NCBI GenBank assembly: GCA_900765165.1
Contig: CAAFQR010000093.1
Location: forward strand, 1-8,557
Origin: Veillonellaceae bacterium
GTDB lineage: Bacteria > Bacillota > Negativicutes > Veillonellales > Veillonellaceae
Length of the DNA stretch: 8,557 nucleotides
Direction of reading: 5' to 3'
The translations under genes were made by a program, and so were the position numbers. Positions 1 to 6,478 of the stretch are shown one piece after another (position 1 is the stretch's first letter; each line of letters starts with the position of its first letter). The notes beneath the pieces are model-generated. The model saw only the letters and a program-made list of their open reading frames with translations, did not search any database and was not told where the DNA came from.

Positions 1-74
1 ACTACTTTGGCTACGCGGTTGATGAATACTACTCTTTCTTTAAGATCAAGACTGGTGTAGTCAATTCTCGCCAT
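1..74 (-). CDS. rpsE: 30S ribosomal protein S5, N-terminal fragment (cut by window edge)
   Basis: This is the start of ribosomal protein S5, a small-subunit protein that helps decoding accuracy and lines the mRNA entry channel. Only 24 full codons are present; the gene continues past base 1. The visible peptide begins MARIDYTSLDLKERVVFINR and goes on with VAKV, which matches the S5 amino terminus that leads into its double-stranded-RNA-binding-like domain. The ATG at 74–72 is preceded by a strong AGGAGG Shine-Dalgarno at 85–90. It lies 18 bases after the rplR stop, the expected spc order. The 15-base block carrying its ribosome binding site (76–90) recurs exactly in front of rpsN. Identity rests on a short stretch plus context, but both agree. 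Confidence 0.93.
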   Translation of the reverse strand, partial: MARIDYTSLDLKERVVFINRVAKV

Positions 75-92
75 GTCTATAGTTCCTCCTTC

Positions 93-455
93 TTAGAATT
101 TCAAGCCTGCTTCACGAGCGCCTTCTGCAAGGGCCGCTACACGACCATGATAAATATAACCGCCACGGTCAAATACAACAGTGTCGATGCCTTTTTCAAG
201 AGCACGTTTAGCTACTAATTCACCGACAGCTTTAGCTGCTGCAATGTTACCACCGTAGTTCAAGTTTAATTCTTTATCTAAAGTGCTGGCTGCAACTAAA
301 GTTGCACCTGCTACATCATCGATTACCTGAGCGTAAATGTTGCTGAGGCTGCGATATACGTTCAAACGCGGACGCTGCGCCGTACCAGAGATGTGACGAC
401 GGAGACGAAGATGGCGTTTTGCTCGAGCAATATTTCTTGCGGATTTACGAGCCAA
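93..455 (-). CDS. rplR: 50S ribosomal protein L18
   Basis: L18 binds 5S rRNA together with L5 and anchors it in the central protuberance of the large subunit. The protein has a very basic amino-terminal arm (RHLRLRRHISG) followed by the conserved RPRLNVYRS segment, and it ends in GAREAGLKF; all are typical of L18. The open frame reaches back to a TTG at 476, but that start would place an AAAGGAG ribosome binding site (464–470) inside the gene. I choose the TTG at 455–453, eight bases after that site. This gives 120 residues, the normal L18 length (about 118–122), and an amino terminus reading (M)ARKSARN. A GTG at 464 is a weaker alternative because it overlaps the ribosome binding site. It sits between rplF (30 bases upstream) and rpsE (18 bases downstream). 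Confidence 0.96.
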   Translation of the reverse strand: MARKSARNIARAKRHLRLRRHISGTAQRPRLNVYRSLSNIYAQVIDDVAGATLVAASTLDKELNLNYGGNIAAAKAVGELVAKRALEKGIDTVVFDRGGYIYHGRVAALAEGAREAGLKF

Positions 456-463
456 GGTGTTCA

Positions 464-470
464 CTCCTTT
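464..470 (-). promoter_or_regulatory. Ribosome binding site that sets the rplR start
   Basis: On the minus strand this reads AAAGGAG. It lies eight bases before the TTG at 455–453 and inside the over-long open frame that begins at 476, so it argues for the shorter, 120-residue L18. Confidence 0.8.
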
Positions 471-485
471 CTTCAAGCTACTCTA

Positions 486-1031
486 CTATTTACCTTTAGC
501 GCCGGCTTTACCAGCTTTACGACGAACAACTTCGCCTTCATAGCGGATACCTTTGCCTTTGTACGGTTCCGGTTCTCTCCATTTGCGAATGTTAGCTGCT
601 ACTGCACCAACAACTTCCTTGTCAGCGCCGCTAACTACGATTTTATTCGGAGCCGGAACGTCGATGGTAATTCCTTCCGGAGCTTCCATTTCTACCGGAT
701 GAGAGAAGCCAAGAGTAAGAACTAATTTGCTACCCTGTTTTGCTGCTCTGTAACCAACGCCGTTGATTTCCAAAGATTTAGAAAAACCGGTTGCTACGCC
801 GTTCACCAAATTGGCAACAAGAGCGCGAGTCAAACCGTGCAAGGAACGATGAGCTTTGTCATCGCTAGGACGTGCAACGTGGATTACGTTTTCTTCAACA
901 GTAATCTGCATGTCCGGATGCAATTCGCGAGATAATTCACCTTTAGGGCCTTTAACGGTCATTACATGATCTGCGTAATTAACCGTAACGCCTGCCGGGA
1001 TCTCGATAGGCATTCTACCGATACGTGACAT
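486..1031 (-). CDS. rplF: 50S ribosomal protein L6
   Basis: L6 is a large-subunit protein at the base of the L7/L12 stalk, near the sarcin-ricin loop where elongation factors bind. The 181 residues start MSRIGRMPIEIPAGVTV, a signature L6 amino terminus. They contain two repeated L6 folds: the first covers about residues 1–80, and the second contains the SLEINGVGYRA segment. The carboxy end has the family-typical REPEPYKGKGIRYEGE motif followed by a basic RRKAGKAGAKGK tail. Length is normal (about 178–180). The ATG is preceded by a near-perfect AGGAGGT Shine-Dalgarno, with rpsH ending 22 bases upstream. The stop is TAG. Nothing looks truncated. Confidence 0.98.
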   Translation of the reverse strand: MSRIGRMPIEIPAGVTVNYADHVMTVKGPKGELSRELHPDMQITVEENVIHVARPSDDKAHRSLHGLTRALVANLVNGVATGFSKSLEINGVGYRAAKQGSKLVLTLGFSHPVEMEAPEGITIDVPAPNKIVVSGADKEVVGAVAANIRKWREPEPYKGKGIRYEGEVVRRKAGKAGAKGK

Positions 1032-1053
1032 TATTTCTACCTCCTATTTCCAA

Positions 1054-1452
1054 TTACCAAACGTAAGCGAGCACTTCGCCACCCAAGCCTTCTTTACGAG
1101 CCTGTTTGTCGCTCATTACACCCTTGGATGTAGAAATAACGGCAATACCTAAACCACCGAGAACGCGAGGAAGTTCTTCCTTCTTAGCGTAAACTCGTAA
1201 ACCAGGTTTAGAAATACGTTTAATACCGGTAATTACTTTTTCGTTATTAGAACCATATTTCAAAGTTACTTTTAAAGCTGTATGTTTTCCGCTTTCTACT
1301 GTTTCAACGCTCTTTACAAACCCTTCTTCTTTAAGGATTTCAAGAACAGCCGCTTTCATGCGAGAAGCGGGGATTTCAACCGTTTCATGAAGTGCAGCAT
1401 TTGCATTTCGGATACGAGTAAGCATATCTGCAATCGGATCGGTCATTACCAT
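1054..1452 (-). CDS. rpsH: 30S ribosomal protein S8
   Basis: S8 is a primary 16S rRNA binder of the central domain and is needed early in 30S assembly. The 132 residues begin MVMTDPIADMLTRIRNANAA and end with the conserved SKGVMSDKQARKEGLGGE block followed by VLAYVW, both diagnostic for S8. Two ATG codons lie close together (1452 and 1446). The first has the better spacing after the GGAGGAGGTT binding site and gives the usual MVMTDP start, so I keep it. In Escherichia coli, S8 represses the spc genes by binding mRNA at the start of rplE. I looked for an obvious S8-site-like fold near 2290–2330 and did not find one by eye. The gap to rpsN is 26 bases and to rplF 22 bases. Confidence 0.98.
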   Translation of the reverse strand: MVMTDPIADMLTRIRNANAALHETVEIPASRMKAAVLEILKEEGFVKSVETVESGKHTALKVTLKYGSNNEKVITGIKRISKPGLRVYAKKEELPRVLGGLGIAVISTSKGVMSDKQARKEGLGGEVLAYVW

Positions 1453-1478
1453 ATTCTAAAACCTCCTCCCGTAAACAA

Positions 1479-1748
1479 TTACCAACTGGCTTTCTTAACG
1501 CCAGGAATCTGTCCTTTGTAAGCCAATTCACGGAACGTAATACGGCTAATACCGAATTTACGCATATAGCCGTGAGGACGACCGGTCAAGTTGCAACGAT
1601 TGTGCAAACGAGTCGGGGAAGCATTAGCCGGCAACTGTGCCAATGCTTCGTAGTCGCCAGCAGCTTTCAACGCAGCGCGTTTTTCAGCATATTTAGCAAC
1701 CATCTTTGCACGTTTCTTTTCACGTTCAAGCATAGATTTTTTAGCCAT
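1479..1748 (-). CDS. rpsN: 30S ribosomal protein S14, zinc-independent (C-) form
   Basis: S14 sits in the head of the small subunit beside S3 and S10 and is a late assembly protein. At 89 residues it is the longer bacterial type; the short zinc-ribbon type has about 61. Residues 1–50 form a basic helical region (REKKRAKMVAKYAEKRAALK). The conserved carboxy half contains NRCNLTGRPHGYMRKFG and ends ELAYKGQIPGVKKASW. A zinc-binding S14 needs four cysteines in two CxxC pairs. Here only Cys52 remains and the other positions are Thr or Ser (NRCNLTG and GISRITF), so it cannot bind zinc in the usual way. It lies in the ordinary spc position, 16 bases after rplE and 26 before rpsH. Its ribosome binding site block is identical to that of rpsE. 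Confidence 0.97.
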   Translation of the reverse strand: MAKKSMLEREKKRAKMVAKYAEKRAALKAAGDYEALAQLPANASPTRLHNRCNLTGRPHGYMRKFGISRITFRELAYKGQIPGVKKASW

Positions 1749-1764
1749 CTATAGTTCCTCCTAA

Positions 1765-2304
1765 TTATTTTTCAAAAGGCATACCGAAGAGAGTCAAAAG
1801 TTCACGAGCTTCTTCATCGGTTTTAGCGCTGGTAACAACGATAATGTCCATACCGGTAACACGTTCAACCTGATCGTATTCGATTTCCGGGAAGATGAGC
1901 TGTTCTTTAAGACCCAACGCATAGTTACCGCGACCGTCAAAAGCTTTAGCGCTTACGCCACGGAAGTCACGTACACGCGGTAATGCCACATTGATCAATT
2001 TATCGAGGAATTCATACATGCGTTCGCCACGAAGAGTAACTTTCGTGCCGAGTGCCATACCTTCACGAACTTTGAAGTTTGCGATGGATTTTTTAGCTTT
2101 GGTAATAACCGGTTTCTGACCGGCGATGATAGTGAGGTCGCTTACTGCGGATTCCAATGCTTTTGCATTGCCTACTGCATCACCAACACCAATATTGATA
2201 ACGACTTTTTCAATCTTAGGAATTTCCATTACGTTCTTGTACTGGAATTTATCATGTAAAGCCTGACGAATTTCATTCGTGTATTTTTCGTTTAAACGAG
2301 ACAT
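1765..2304 (-). CDS. rplE: 50S ribosomal protein L5
   Basis: L5 binds 5S rRNA and contacts the P-site tRNA from the central protuberance; it also forms bridge B1b with S13. The 179 residues are of normal family length. Recognisable segments are MEIPKIEKVVINIGVGDA (about residues 26–43), GQKPVITKAKKSIANFKVRE, a glycine-rich stretch in VRDFRGVSAKAFDGRGNYALG, and the family ending DEEARELLTLFGMPF. The ATG follows an AAGGAGGG binding site by about ten bases, 24 bases after the rplX stop. A 12-base palindrome lies at codons 2–6 (2288–2299), but it is A/T-rich in the middle and too weak to call regulatory. The neighbours rplX and rpsN are as in the standard spc order. Confidence 0.98.
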   Translation of the reverse strand: MSRLNEKYTNEIRQALHDKFQYKNVMEIPKIEKVVINIGVGDAVGNAKALESAVSDLTIIAGQKPVITKAKKSIANFKVREGMALGTKVTLRGERMYEFLDKLINVALPRVRDFRGVSAKAFDGRGNYALGLKEQLIFPEIEYDQVERVTGMDIIVVTSAKTDEEARELLTLFGMPFEK

Positions 2305-2328
2305 TAGACTAGAGCCCTCCTTTCCCTA

Positions 2329-2655
2329 TTATTTATCGAGTACGGTGCCGCTTTTAACCGTTGCACGGACAAACGAACCGTTCTGTTCTACTTTTTTGAT
2401 ACGAGTAGGCTGTTTAGTTTCCGGATCAACTACCATTACGTTGGATACATGAAGCGGAGCTTCTTTCGTAATGATGCCGCCCTGCGGATTAGCCTGGCTC
2501 GGTTTCGTGTGACGTTTTACAAGGTTAACACCTTTAACGAACACGCGGGATTTTTTAGGTTCCGTAGCAATAACTTCACCCTGTTTGCCTTTGTCTTTAC
2601 CGGAGATAACTACAACAGTATCGCCTTTTTTGACAAGAAGTTTGTTCTGGGACAT
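2329..2655 (-). CDS. rplX: 50S ribosomal protein L24
   Basis: L24 is one of the first proteins to bind 23S rRNA and nucleates large-subunit assembly near the tunnel exit. The 108 residues carry a KOW motif near the amino end (VKKGDTVVVISGKDKGKQGE, about residues 8–27). This is followed by the family segments VNLVKRHTKPSQANPQGGI and EAPLHVSNVMVVDP. The length is slightly above the usual 101–105 because of a carboxy tail ending VKSGTVLDK. The start is ATG with an AAGGAGG binding site. rplN ends 17 bases upstream and rplE begins 24 bases downstream. Confidence 0.97.
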   Translation of the reverse strand: MSQNKLLVKKGDTVVVISGKDKGKQGEVIATEPKKSRVFVKGVNLVKRHTKPSQANPQGGIITKEAPLHVSNVMVVDPETKQPTRIKKVEQNGSFVRATVKSGTVLDK

Positions 2656-2672
2656 CGTCGCGTTCCTCCTTA

Positions 2673-3041
2673 TTACAATACTTCCGGAGCAAGGGAGATA
2701 ATCTTCATGAAGTCTTTTTCACGAAGTTCACGAGCTACCGGTCCAAAAATACGAGTACCACGCGGGCTCTTGTCATCTTTAATTACAACAGCTGCGTTTT
2801 CATCGAAACGGATATAAGAACCGTCCTGACGACGGATACCTTTCTTAGAACGTACGATAACGGCTTTAACTACGTCGCCTTTCTTGACAACGCCCCCGGG
2901 TGATGCATCTTTTACAGAAGCAACGATTACGTCACCAATATTGCCGAATTTGCGATAGGAACCGCCCAATACCTGGATGCACATAATGCGTTTAGCACCA
3001 GTGTTATCGGCAACATTCAAAATTGTTTGTTGCTGGATCAT
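2673..3041 (-). CDS. rplN: 50S ribosomal protein L14
   Basis: L14 lies on the subunit interface of the large subunit beside L19 and takes part in bridges to the 30S; it is also the docking site of the silencing factor RsfS. The 122 residues match the invariant family length. They begin MIQQQTILNVADNTGAKRIM and contain the L14 signature SPGGVVKKGDVVKAVIVRSK, then GSYIRFDENAAVVI and RGTRIFGPVARELR. The ATG follows an AAGGAGG binding site. In Escherichia coli a separate spc promoter precedes this gene. Here the gap to rpsQ is only 24 bases and I see no promoter in it, so L14 is probably read from the upstream rpsJ promoter. Confidence 0.98.
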   Translation of the reverse strand: MIQQQTILNVADNTGAKRIMCIQVLGGSYRKFGNIGDVIVASVKDASPGGVVKKGDVVKAVIVRSKKGIRRQDGSYIRFDENAAVVIKDDKSPRGTRIFGPVARELREKDFMKIISLAPEVL

Positions 3042-3065
3042 CGTTTTTCCTCCTTACATCACTTA

Positions 3066-3326
3066 TTATTTGAGTCTTTCCAAAATTTCAACTACGCGCC
3101 AGCGTTTATCTTTCGACAACGGACGAGTTTCTACAATTTTAACGGTATCGCCTAAACGGCATTCGTTATTTTCATCATGCGCCTTGAAACGTTTATTCGT
3201 TACCTGCGGCTTGCTATATAATGCGTGCGGCACTTTACGTTCAACAGAGACAACGACAGTTTTGTCCATTTTGTCACTTACAACTTTGCCTACGCGTACT
3301 TTACGTACATTTCTTTCTTCTGCCAC
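3066..3326 (-). CDS. rpsQ: 30S ribosomal protein S17
   Basis: S17 is a primary 16S rRNA binder of the 5' domain with an OB-fold. The conserved core RVGKVVSDKMDKTVVVSVER is clear, followed by KVPHALYSKP, LGDTVKIVETRPLSKDKRWR and a final VVEILERLK. The start needs choosing. The frame opens at a TTG (3356), but the AAAAGGAGG binding site (3336–3344) lies inside that extension. An ATG at 3332 is only three bases after the site, while a GTG at 3326–3324 is nine bases after it. The GTG gives an 86-residue protein beginning (M)AEERNVRKV, which fits the family well, so I use it; the ATG would add two residues. The gene ends in two tandem TAA stops. rpmC lies 39 bases upstream, the largest gap inside the operon. 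Confidence 0.95.
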   Translation of the reverse strand: MAEERNVRKVRVGKVVSDKMDKTVVVSVERKVPHALYSKPQVTNKRFKAHDENNECRLGDTVKIVETRPLSKDKRWRVVEILERLK

Positions 3327-3335
3327 GACCATTAG

Positions 3336-3344
3336 CCTCCTTTT
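3336..3344 (-). promoter_or_regulatory. Ribosome binding site that sets the rpsQ start
   Basis: On the minus strand this reads AAAAGGAGG. The spacing is three bases to the ATG at 3332, which is too short, and nine bases to the GTG at 3326, which is good. It therefore favours GTG and rules out the TTG at 3356. Confidence 0.75.
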
Positions 3345-3365
3345 CAATCCAAACAAAATTTGTTA

Positions 3366-3566
3366 TTATGCGTTTTCTTTAAGAGCAGCCTCACGCTGAA
3401 CAGTTTTAATGCGTGCGATTGTCTTTTTTACTTCACGAATACGCATCGGATTTTCTAATTGACCAGTTGCGAGCTGAAAACGGAGGTTAAACAACTCATC
3501 TTTAAGGCCGGAAACTTTCTGTTCCATTTCGGCAGCGCTCATGTTACGGATGTCATTAACCTTCAT
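3366..3566 (-). CDS. rpmC: 50S ribosomal protein L29
   Basis: L29 is a small coiled-coil protein next to L23 at the polypeptide tunnel exit, where trigger factor and SRP dock. The 66 residues are of normal length. They begin MKVNDIRNMSAAEMEQKVSG and include the family motif LKDELFNLRFQLATGQLENP, followed by RIREVKKTIARIKTV. The protein is almost wholly helical. The ATG lies 11 bases inside the end of rplP, so its ribosome binding site (a GGTGGTGA variant about five bases away) is part of the rplP coding sequence; translational coupling with L16 is likely. Confidence 0.97.
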   Translation of the reverse strand: MKVNDIRNMSAAEMEQKVSGLKDELFNLRFQLATGQLENPMRIREVKKTIARIKTVQREAALKENA

Positions 3567-3993
3567 TTACGTCACCACCCAATTCTTTACCCTTAACAAC
3601 GAACTTAGTTTTGATCGGAAGTTTATGACCTGCCAATCGCATAGCTTCACGAGCTACTTCTTCGGATACGCCGTCCATTTCGAACATTACGCGACCCGGT
3701 TTAACGACTGCAACCCAGTATTCCGGAGAACCTTTACCGGAACCCATACGAGTACCAGCCGGTTTAGCTGTAATCGGTTTGTCCGGGAAGATTTTAATCC
3801 AAACTTTACCACCACGTTTGATGTAACGAGTCATTGCAATACGGGCAGCTTCGATCTGACGGTTAGTGATCCAAGACGGTTCTAATGCTACCAAACCGTA
3901 TTCACCATGAGCTACGGTGTTACCACGCATAGCACGGCCTTTCATACGACCGCGGAACTGTTTACGATGTTTAACGCGCTTCGGAATAAGCAT
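3556..3993 (-). CDS. rplP: 50S ribosomal protein L16
   Basis: L16 helps place A-site tRNA in the large subunit and is a late assembly protein near the peptidyl transferase centre. The 145 residues start MLIPKRVKHRKQFRGRMKG and contain the signature RMGSGKGSPEYWVAVVKPGR with GRVMFEMDGVSEE after it. Earlier segments include GNTVAHGEYGLVALEPSWIT and RQIEAARIAMTRYIKRGGK. The start ATG shares one base with the rpsC stop (TAATG), and the binding site GAAGGTGA is inside rpsC, so the two are coupled in translation. Its 3' end overlaps rpmC by 11 bases. Length and ends are normal. Confidence 0.98.
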   Translation of the reverse strand: MLIPKRVKHRKQFRGRMKGRAMRGNTVAHGEYGLVALEPSWITNRQIEAARIAMTRYIKRGGKVWIKIFPDKPITAKPAGTRMGSGKGSPEYWVAVVKPGRVMFEMDGVSEEVAREAMRLAGHKLPIKTKFVVKGKELGGDVNEG

Positions 3994-4661
3994 TAGTTGT
4001 CACCTTCTTCCTTCTTTGCAGGAGCCTGTTTTGCCTCCGGCAAAACTTCACCTTTGTAAATCCATACTTTGATACCGATGCAACCATAAGTGGTATGAGC
4101 TTCGGCAGTACCATAATCGATGTTAGCACGCAAAGTGTGCAACGGAATGGAACCTTCACGGTAGGATTCGCTACGAGCGATTTCAGCGCCGCCTAAACGA
4201 CCGCTTACCATAACTTTGATACCAAGAGCACCAAGGCGCATCGTACGACCTACAGCCTGTTTCATAGCACGACGGAAGCCGATACGGCGTTCCAACTGAC
4301 CAGCGATGTTTTCTGCAACAAGTACAGCATCCATGTCAGCCTGTTTGATTTCAGCGATGTTTACATCGATCTGTTTGTCGGTGAAGCGTTTCAAAGCTTT
4401 GCGGATATCTTCAATACCTGCGCCGCCACGACCAATTACCATACCAGGTTTAGCCGTATGAATCACCAATTTAATACGTTTATTTGTACGCTCAATTTCA
4501 ATGCGGGAAATGCCAGCAATGAAAAGGGTTTTCTTCAAGAAGTTACGAATCAAAACGTCTTCGTGAAGATTTGCAGCGTAATCTTTATCAGCATACCATT
4601 TTGCGTCCCAATCTTTGACGATACCGACACGCAAACCATGGGGATTAACTTTCTGACCCAC
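3993..4661 (-). CDS. rpsC: 30S ribosomal protein S3
   Basis: S3 lies in the head of the small subunit, forms part of the mRNA entry tunnel with helicase activity, and works with S4 and S5. The 222 residues begin MGQKVNPHGLRVGIVKDWDA. A type II KH domain follows at about residues 40–110, with its GxxG loop visible in MVIGRGGAGIED (residues 74–85). The carboxy domain contains the conserved GRLGGAEIARSE and REGSIPLHTLRANIDYG, then IGIKVWIYKGE. A charged tail (PAKKEEGDN) ends the protein. The start codon is GTG (4661–4659), supported by a GAAGGAGGG binding site and by the conserved MGQKVNP start. It overlaps the rplP start by one base. Confidence 0.98.
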   Translation of the reverse strand: MGQKVNPHGLRVGIVKDWDAKWYADKDYAANLHEDVLIRNFLKKTLFIAGISRIEIERTNKRIKLVIHTAKPGMVIGRGGAGIEDIRKALKRFTDKQIDVNIAEIKQADMDAVLVAENIAGQLERRIGFRRAMKQAVGRTMRLGALGIKVMVSGRLGGAEIARSESYREGSIPLHTLRANIDYGTAEAHTTYGCIGIKVWIYKGEVLPEAKQAPAKKEEGDN

Positions 4662-4679
4662 TATATTTCCCTCCTTCGA

Positions 4680-5015
4680 TTAAGCTCTTTCAGATACTAC
4701 AACGGTTACGTGGCTGGAGCGTTTCAAGATTTTGAAAGCCTGTCCACGAGAACGGGGATGAATGCGTTTCATAGTCGGACCCTGATCAACAAAGATACCG
4801 GATACAAAGAGTTTATCTACATTCATATCGAAATTGTGTTCTGCGTTAGCTACTGCAGAGCGCAATACTTTTTCTACTACATCGGCGCCAACTTTCGGAG
4901 TGAACTTCAAGATGGCAAATGCTTCGCCGATATTTTTGCCGCGAACTAAGTCAGCAACAATACGGATTTTACGAGGCGCGATGCGCACGTGTCTAGCGAT
5001 TGCTTTTGCTTCCAT
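4680..5015 (-). CDS. rplV: 50S ribosomal protein L22
   Basis: L22 spans the large subunit, and its long beta-hairpin reaches into the exit tunnel, where with L4 it forms the narrow constriction near the macrolide site. The 111 residues contain HVRIAPRKIRIVADLVRGKN, the family signature near the amino end. The hairpin region is about residues 80–105 (DQGPTMKRIHPRSRGQAFKI), ending in RSSHVTVVVSE. Length is normal. The ATG has an AGGAGGA binding site about ten bases upstream. rpsS ends 18 bases upstream and rpsC begins 18 bases downstream. Confidence 0.98.
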   Translation of the reverse strand: MEAKAIARHVRIAPRKIRIVADLVRGKNIGEAFAILKFTPKVGADVVEKVLRSAVANAEHNFDMNVDKLFVSGIFVDQGPTMKRIHPRSRGQAFKILKRSSHVTVVVSERA

Positions 5016-5033
5016 GTTTTATACTTCCTCCTA

Positions 5034-5315
5034 TTATCTAGCGCCGGTGGTTTTTTCACTCTTAACGTGACCTTTGAAGGTACGAGTCGGAGCGAATTCA
5101 CCTAATTTATGACCTACCATATCTTCTGTAATGAATACAGGCACATGTTTGCGACCATCATGAACTGCAATCGTATGGCCGACAAAGCTCGGGATAATAG
5201 TAGATGCACGGGACCAGGTTTTTACAACTTTCTTATCATTAGTTTCGTTCAAAGCGTCAACTTTCTTAACCAAAGAAGCTGCTACGAACGGGCCTTTTTT
5301 TATAGATCTGGACAC
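5034..5315 (-). CDS. rpsS: 30S ribosomal protein S19
   Basis: S19 binds the 30S head with S13 and contacts the large subunit at bridge B1a. The 93 residues begin MSRSIKKGPFVAASLVKKVD and carry the S19 signature IAVHDGRKHVPVFITEDMVG. HKLGEFAPTRTFKGHVKS follows, all as in the family. The start is GTG (5315–5313), with an AAGGAGAT binding site about nine bases before it; no ATG lies nearby in frame, and the SRSIKKGPF start is invariant. It lies 23 bases after rplB and 18 before rplV. Confidence 0.98.
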   Translation of the reverse strand: MSRSIKKGPFVAASLVKKVDALNETNDKKVVKTWSRASTIIPSFVGHTIAVHDGRKHVPVFITEDMVGHKLGEFAPTRTFKGHVKSEKTTGAR

Positions 5316-5338
5316 TGTCTTATCTCCTTCCTGTTATC

Positions 5339-6169
5339 CTATTTTGTACGACGTTTTACGATTAAGCTATTAGAAGCTTTTTTCTTGTCGCGAGTTTTAA
5401 CACCATGTGCAGGTTTGCCCCAAGGAGTAACCGGATGTTTACGACCAACCGGGGACTTACCTTCACCACCACCATGCGGATGATCGCACGGGTTCATTAC
5501 AACACCACGGTTGCCAGGACGAACGCCCATCCAACGATGACGACCAGCTTTACCGATAGTGATGTTTTCGTGGTCAATGTTACCTACAACACCTACCGTT
5601 GCACGGCAGTTGATGTGTACCTGACGAAGTTCGCCGGAAGGTAAACGAAGCAATGCATAGGAGCCTTCTTTAGCCATCAACTGAGCAGAAGTACCAGCGG
5701 AGCGAACGATCTGGCCGCCTTTACCGATCTTCATTTCGATGTTGTGTACCTGAGTACCCAAGGGAATGTTCAACAACGGCAAGCAGTTACCCGGTTTAAT
5801 ATCGGATTCCGGACCGCTGTAAACAGTGTCGCCAACTTTTAAGCCCTGCGGAGCTAAGATATAACGTTTTTCGCCGTCTGCGTAGTTGAGCAATGCGATA
5901 CGAGCGCTACGGTTCGGATCGTATTCAACGCTAGCTACTTTAGCCGGGATATTATCTTTAGTACGTTTGAAGTCAATAATACGGTACTGACGTTTATGAC
6001 CGCCACCCTGGTGACGTACAGTCATCTTACCGGTATTATTACGACCGCCTGTCTGAGATACTTTTGCAAGCAAGGATTTTTCCGGTTTACTTGCAGTGAT
6101 TTCAGTGAAGGCAGAAACCGTCATAAACCGACGACCAGCGGAGTACGGTTTGAATGATTTAATTGCCAT
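5339..6169 (-). CDS. rplB: 50S ribosomal protein L2
   Basis: L2 is a large primary 23S rRNA binder needed for subunit joining, and its tail reaches near the peptidyl transferase centre. The 276 residues start MAIKSFKPYSAGRRFMTVS. An OB-like domain follows, with KRQYRIIDFKRTKDNIPAKV at about residues 59–78. The SH3-like domain includes GQIVRSAGTSAQLMAKEG. The carboxy end has GVRPGNRGVVMNPCDHPHGG, with the conserved histidine of the DHPHGG motif near residue 230, then VTPWGKPAHGVKTRDKK. Length is normal (about 273–277). The ATG follows an AAGGAGG site, 24 bases after rplW; the stop is TAG. Confidence 0.99.
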   Translation of the reverse strand: MAIKSFKPYSAGRRFMTVSAFTEITASKPEKSLLAKVSQTGGRNNTGKMTVRHQGGGHKRQYRIIDFKRTKDNIPAKVASVEYDPNRSARIALLNYADGEKRYILAPQGLKVGDTVYSGPESDIKPGNCLPLLNIPLGTQVHNIEMKIGKGGQIVRSAGTSAQLMAKEGSYALLRLPSGELRQVHINCRATVGVVGNIDHENITIGKAGRHRWMGVRPGNRGVVMNPCDHPHGGGEGKSPVGRKHPVTPWGKPAHGVKTRDKKKASNSLIVKRRTK

Positions 6170-6193
6170 TATGGGGCCTCCTTACTAGATCTC

Positions 6194-6478
6194 TTAAACA
6201 CCTTCAAAGAATTCAATGGTTTCGCCGGCCTTCAAGGTTACGATAGCTTTTTTGTAATCGCTGCGTTTGCCCTGAGTACGACCCATGCGCTTAACTTTAC
6301 CAAGAACTCGAATAGTAGCAACTTTTTCTACTTTTACGTTGAAGATTTTTTCTACAGCCTGACGAATCTGTACTTTATTAGCAGTCAAAGGCACACGGAA
6401 AGTGTATTTGCCTTCTTCCATAAGAATCGTCGTTTTTTCGGTAATAACCGGACGAATAAGAACATCGCGTAATTCCAT
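6194..6478 (-). CDS. rplW: 50S ribosomal protein L23
   Basis: L23 sits at the polypeptide exit site and is the main docking point for trigger factor and SRP. The 94 residues begin MELRDVLIRPVITEKTTILM. The family motif EKTT is followed by YTFRVPLTANKVQIRQAVEK and IFNVKVEKVATIRVLGKVKR. The short carboxy end GETIEFFEGV is typical. Its ATG overlaps the rplD stop by one base (TAATG), so translation is probably coupled to L4. The binding site is inside the rplD 3' end (GAGGAGGTG). rplB begins 24 bases downstream. Confidence 0.98.
   Translation of the reverse strand: MELRDVLIRPVITEKTTILMEEGKYTFRVPLTANKVQIRQAVEKIFNVKVEKVATIRVLGKVKRMGRTQGKRSDYKKAIVTLKAGETIEFFEGV

Noticed and set aside
393..725. Plus-strand open frames of 60–160 codons opposite the ribosomal-protein genes, here and throughout the window
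   Set aside because: They are antisense shadows of strongly biased genes, have no family resemblance, and lack binding sites of the strength seen on the minus strand.
2288..2299. Palindrome at the rplE start as a possible S8 repressor site
   Set aside because: It would form only a 4-bp stem with a TTAA loop and lacks the internal-loop structure of the known S8 site in Escherichia coli mRNA.
3352..3364. AACAAA/TTTGTT inverted repeat in the rpmC–rpsQ gap as an internal terminator
   Set aside because: It is all A/T except one pair, with almost no loop and no following U-run; too weak.
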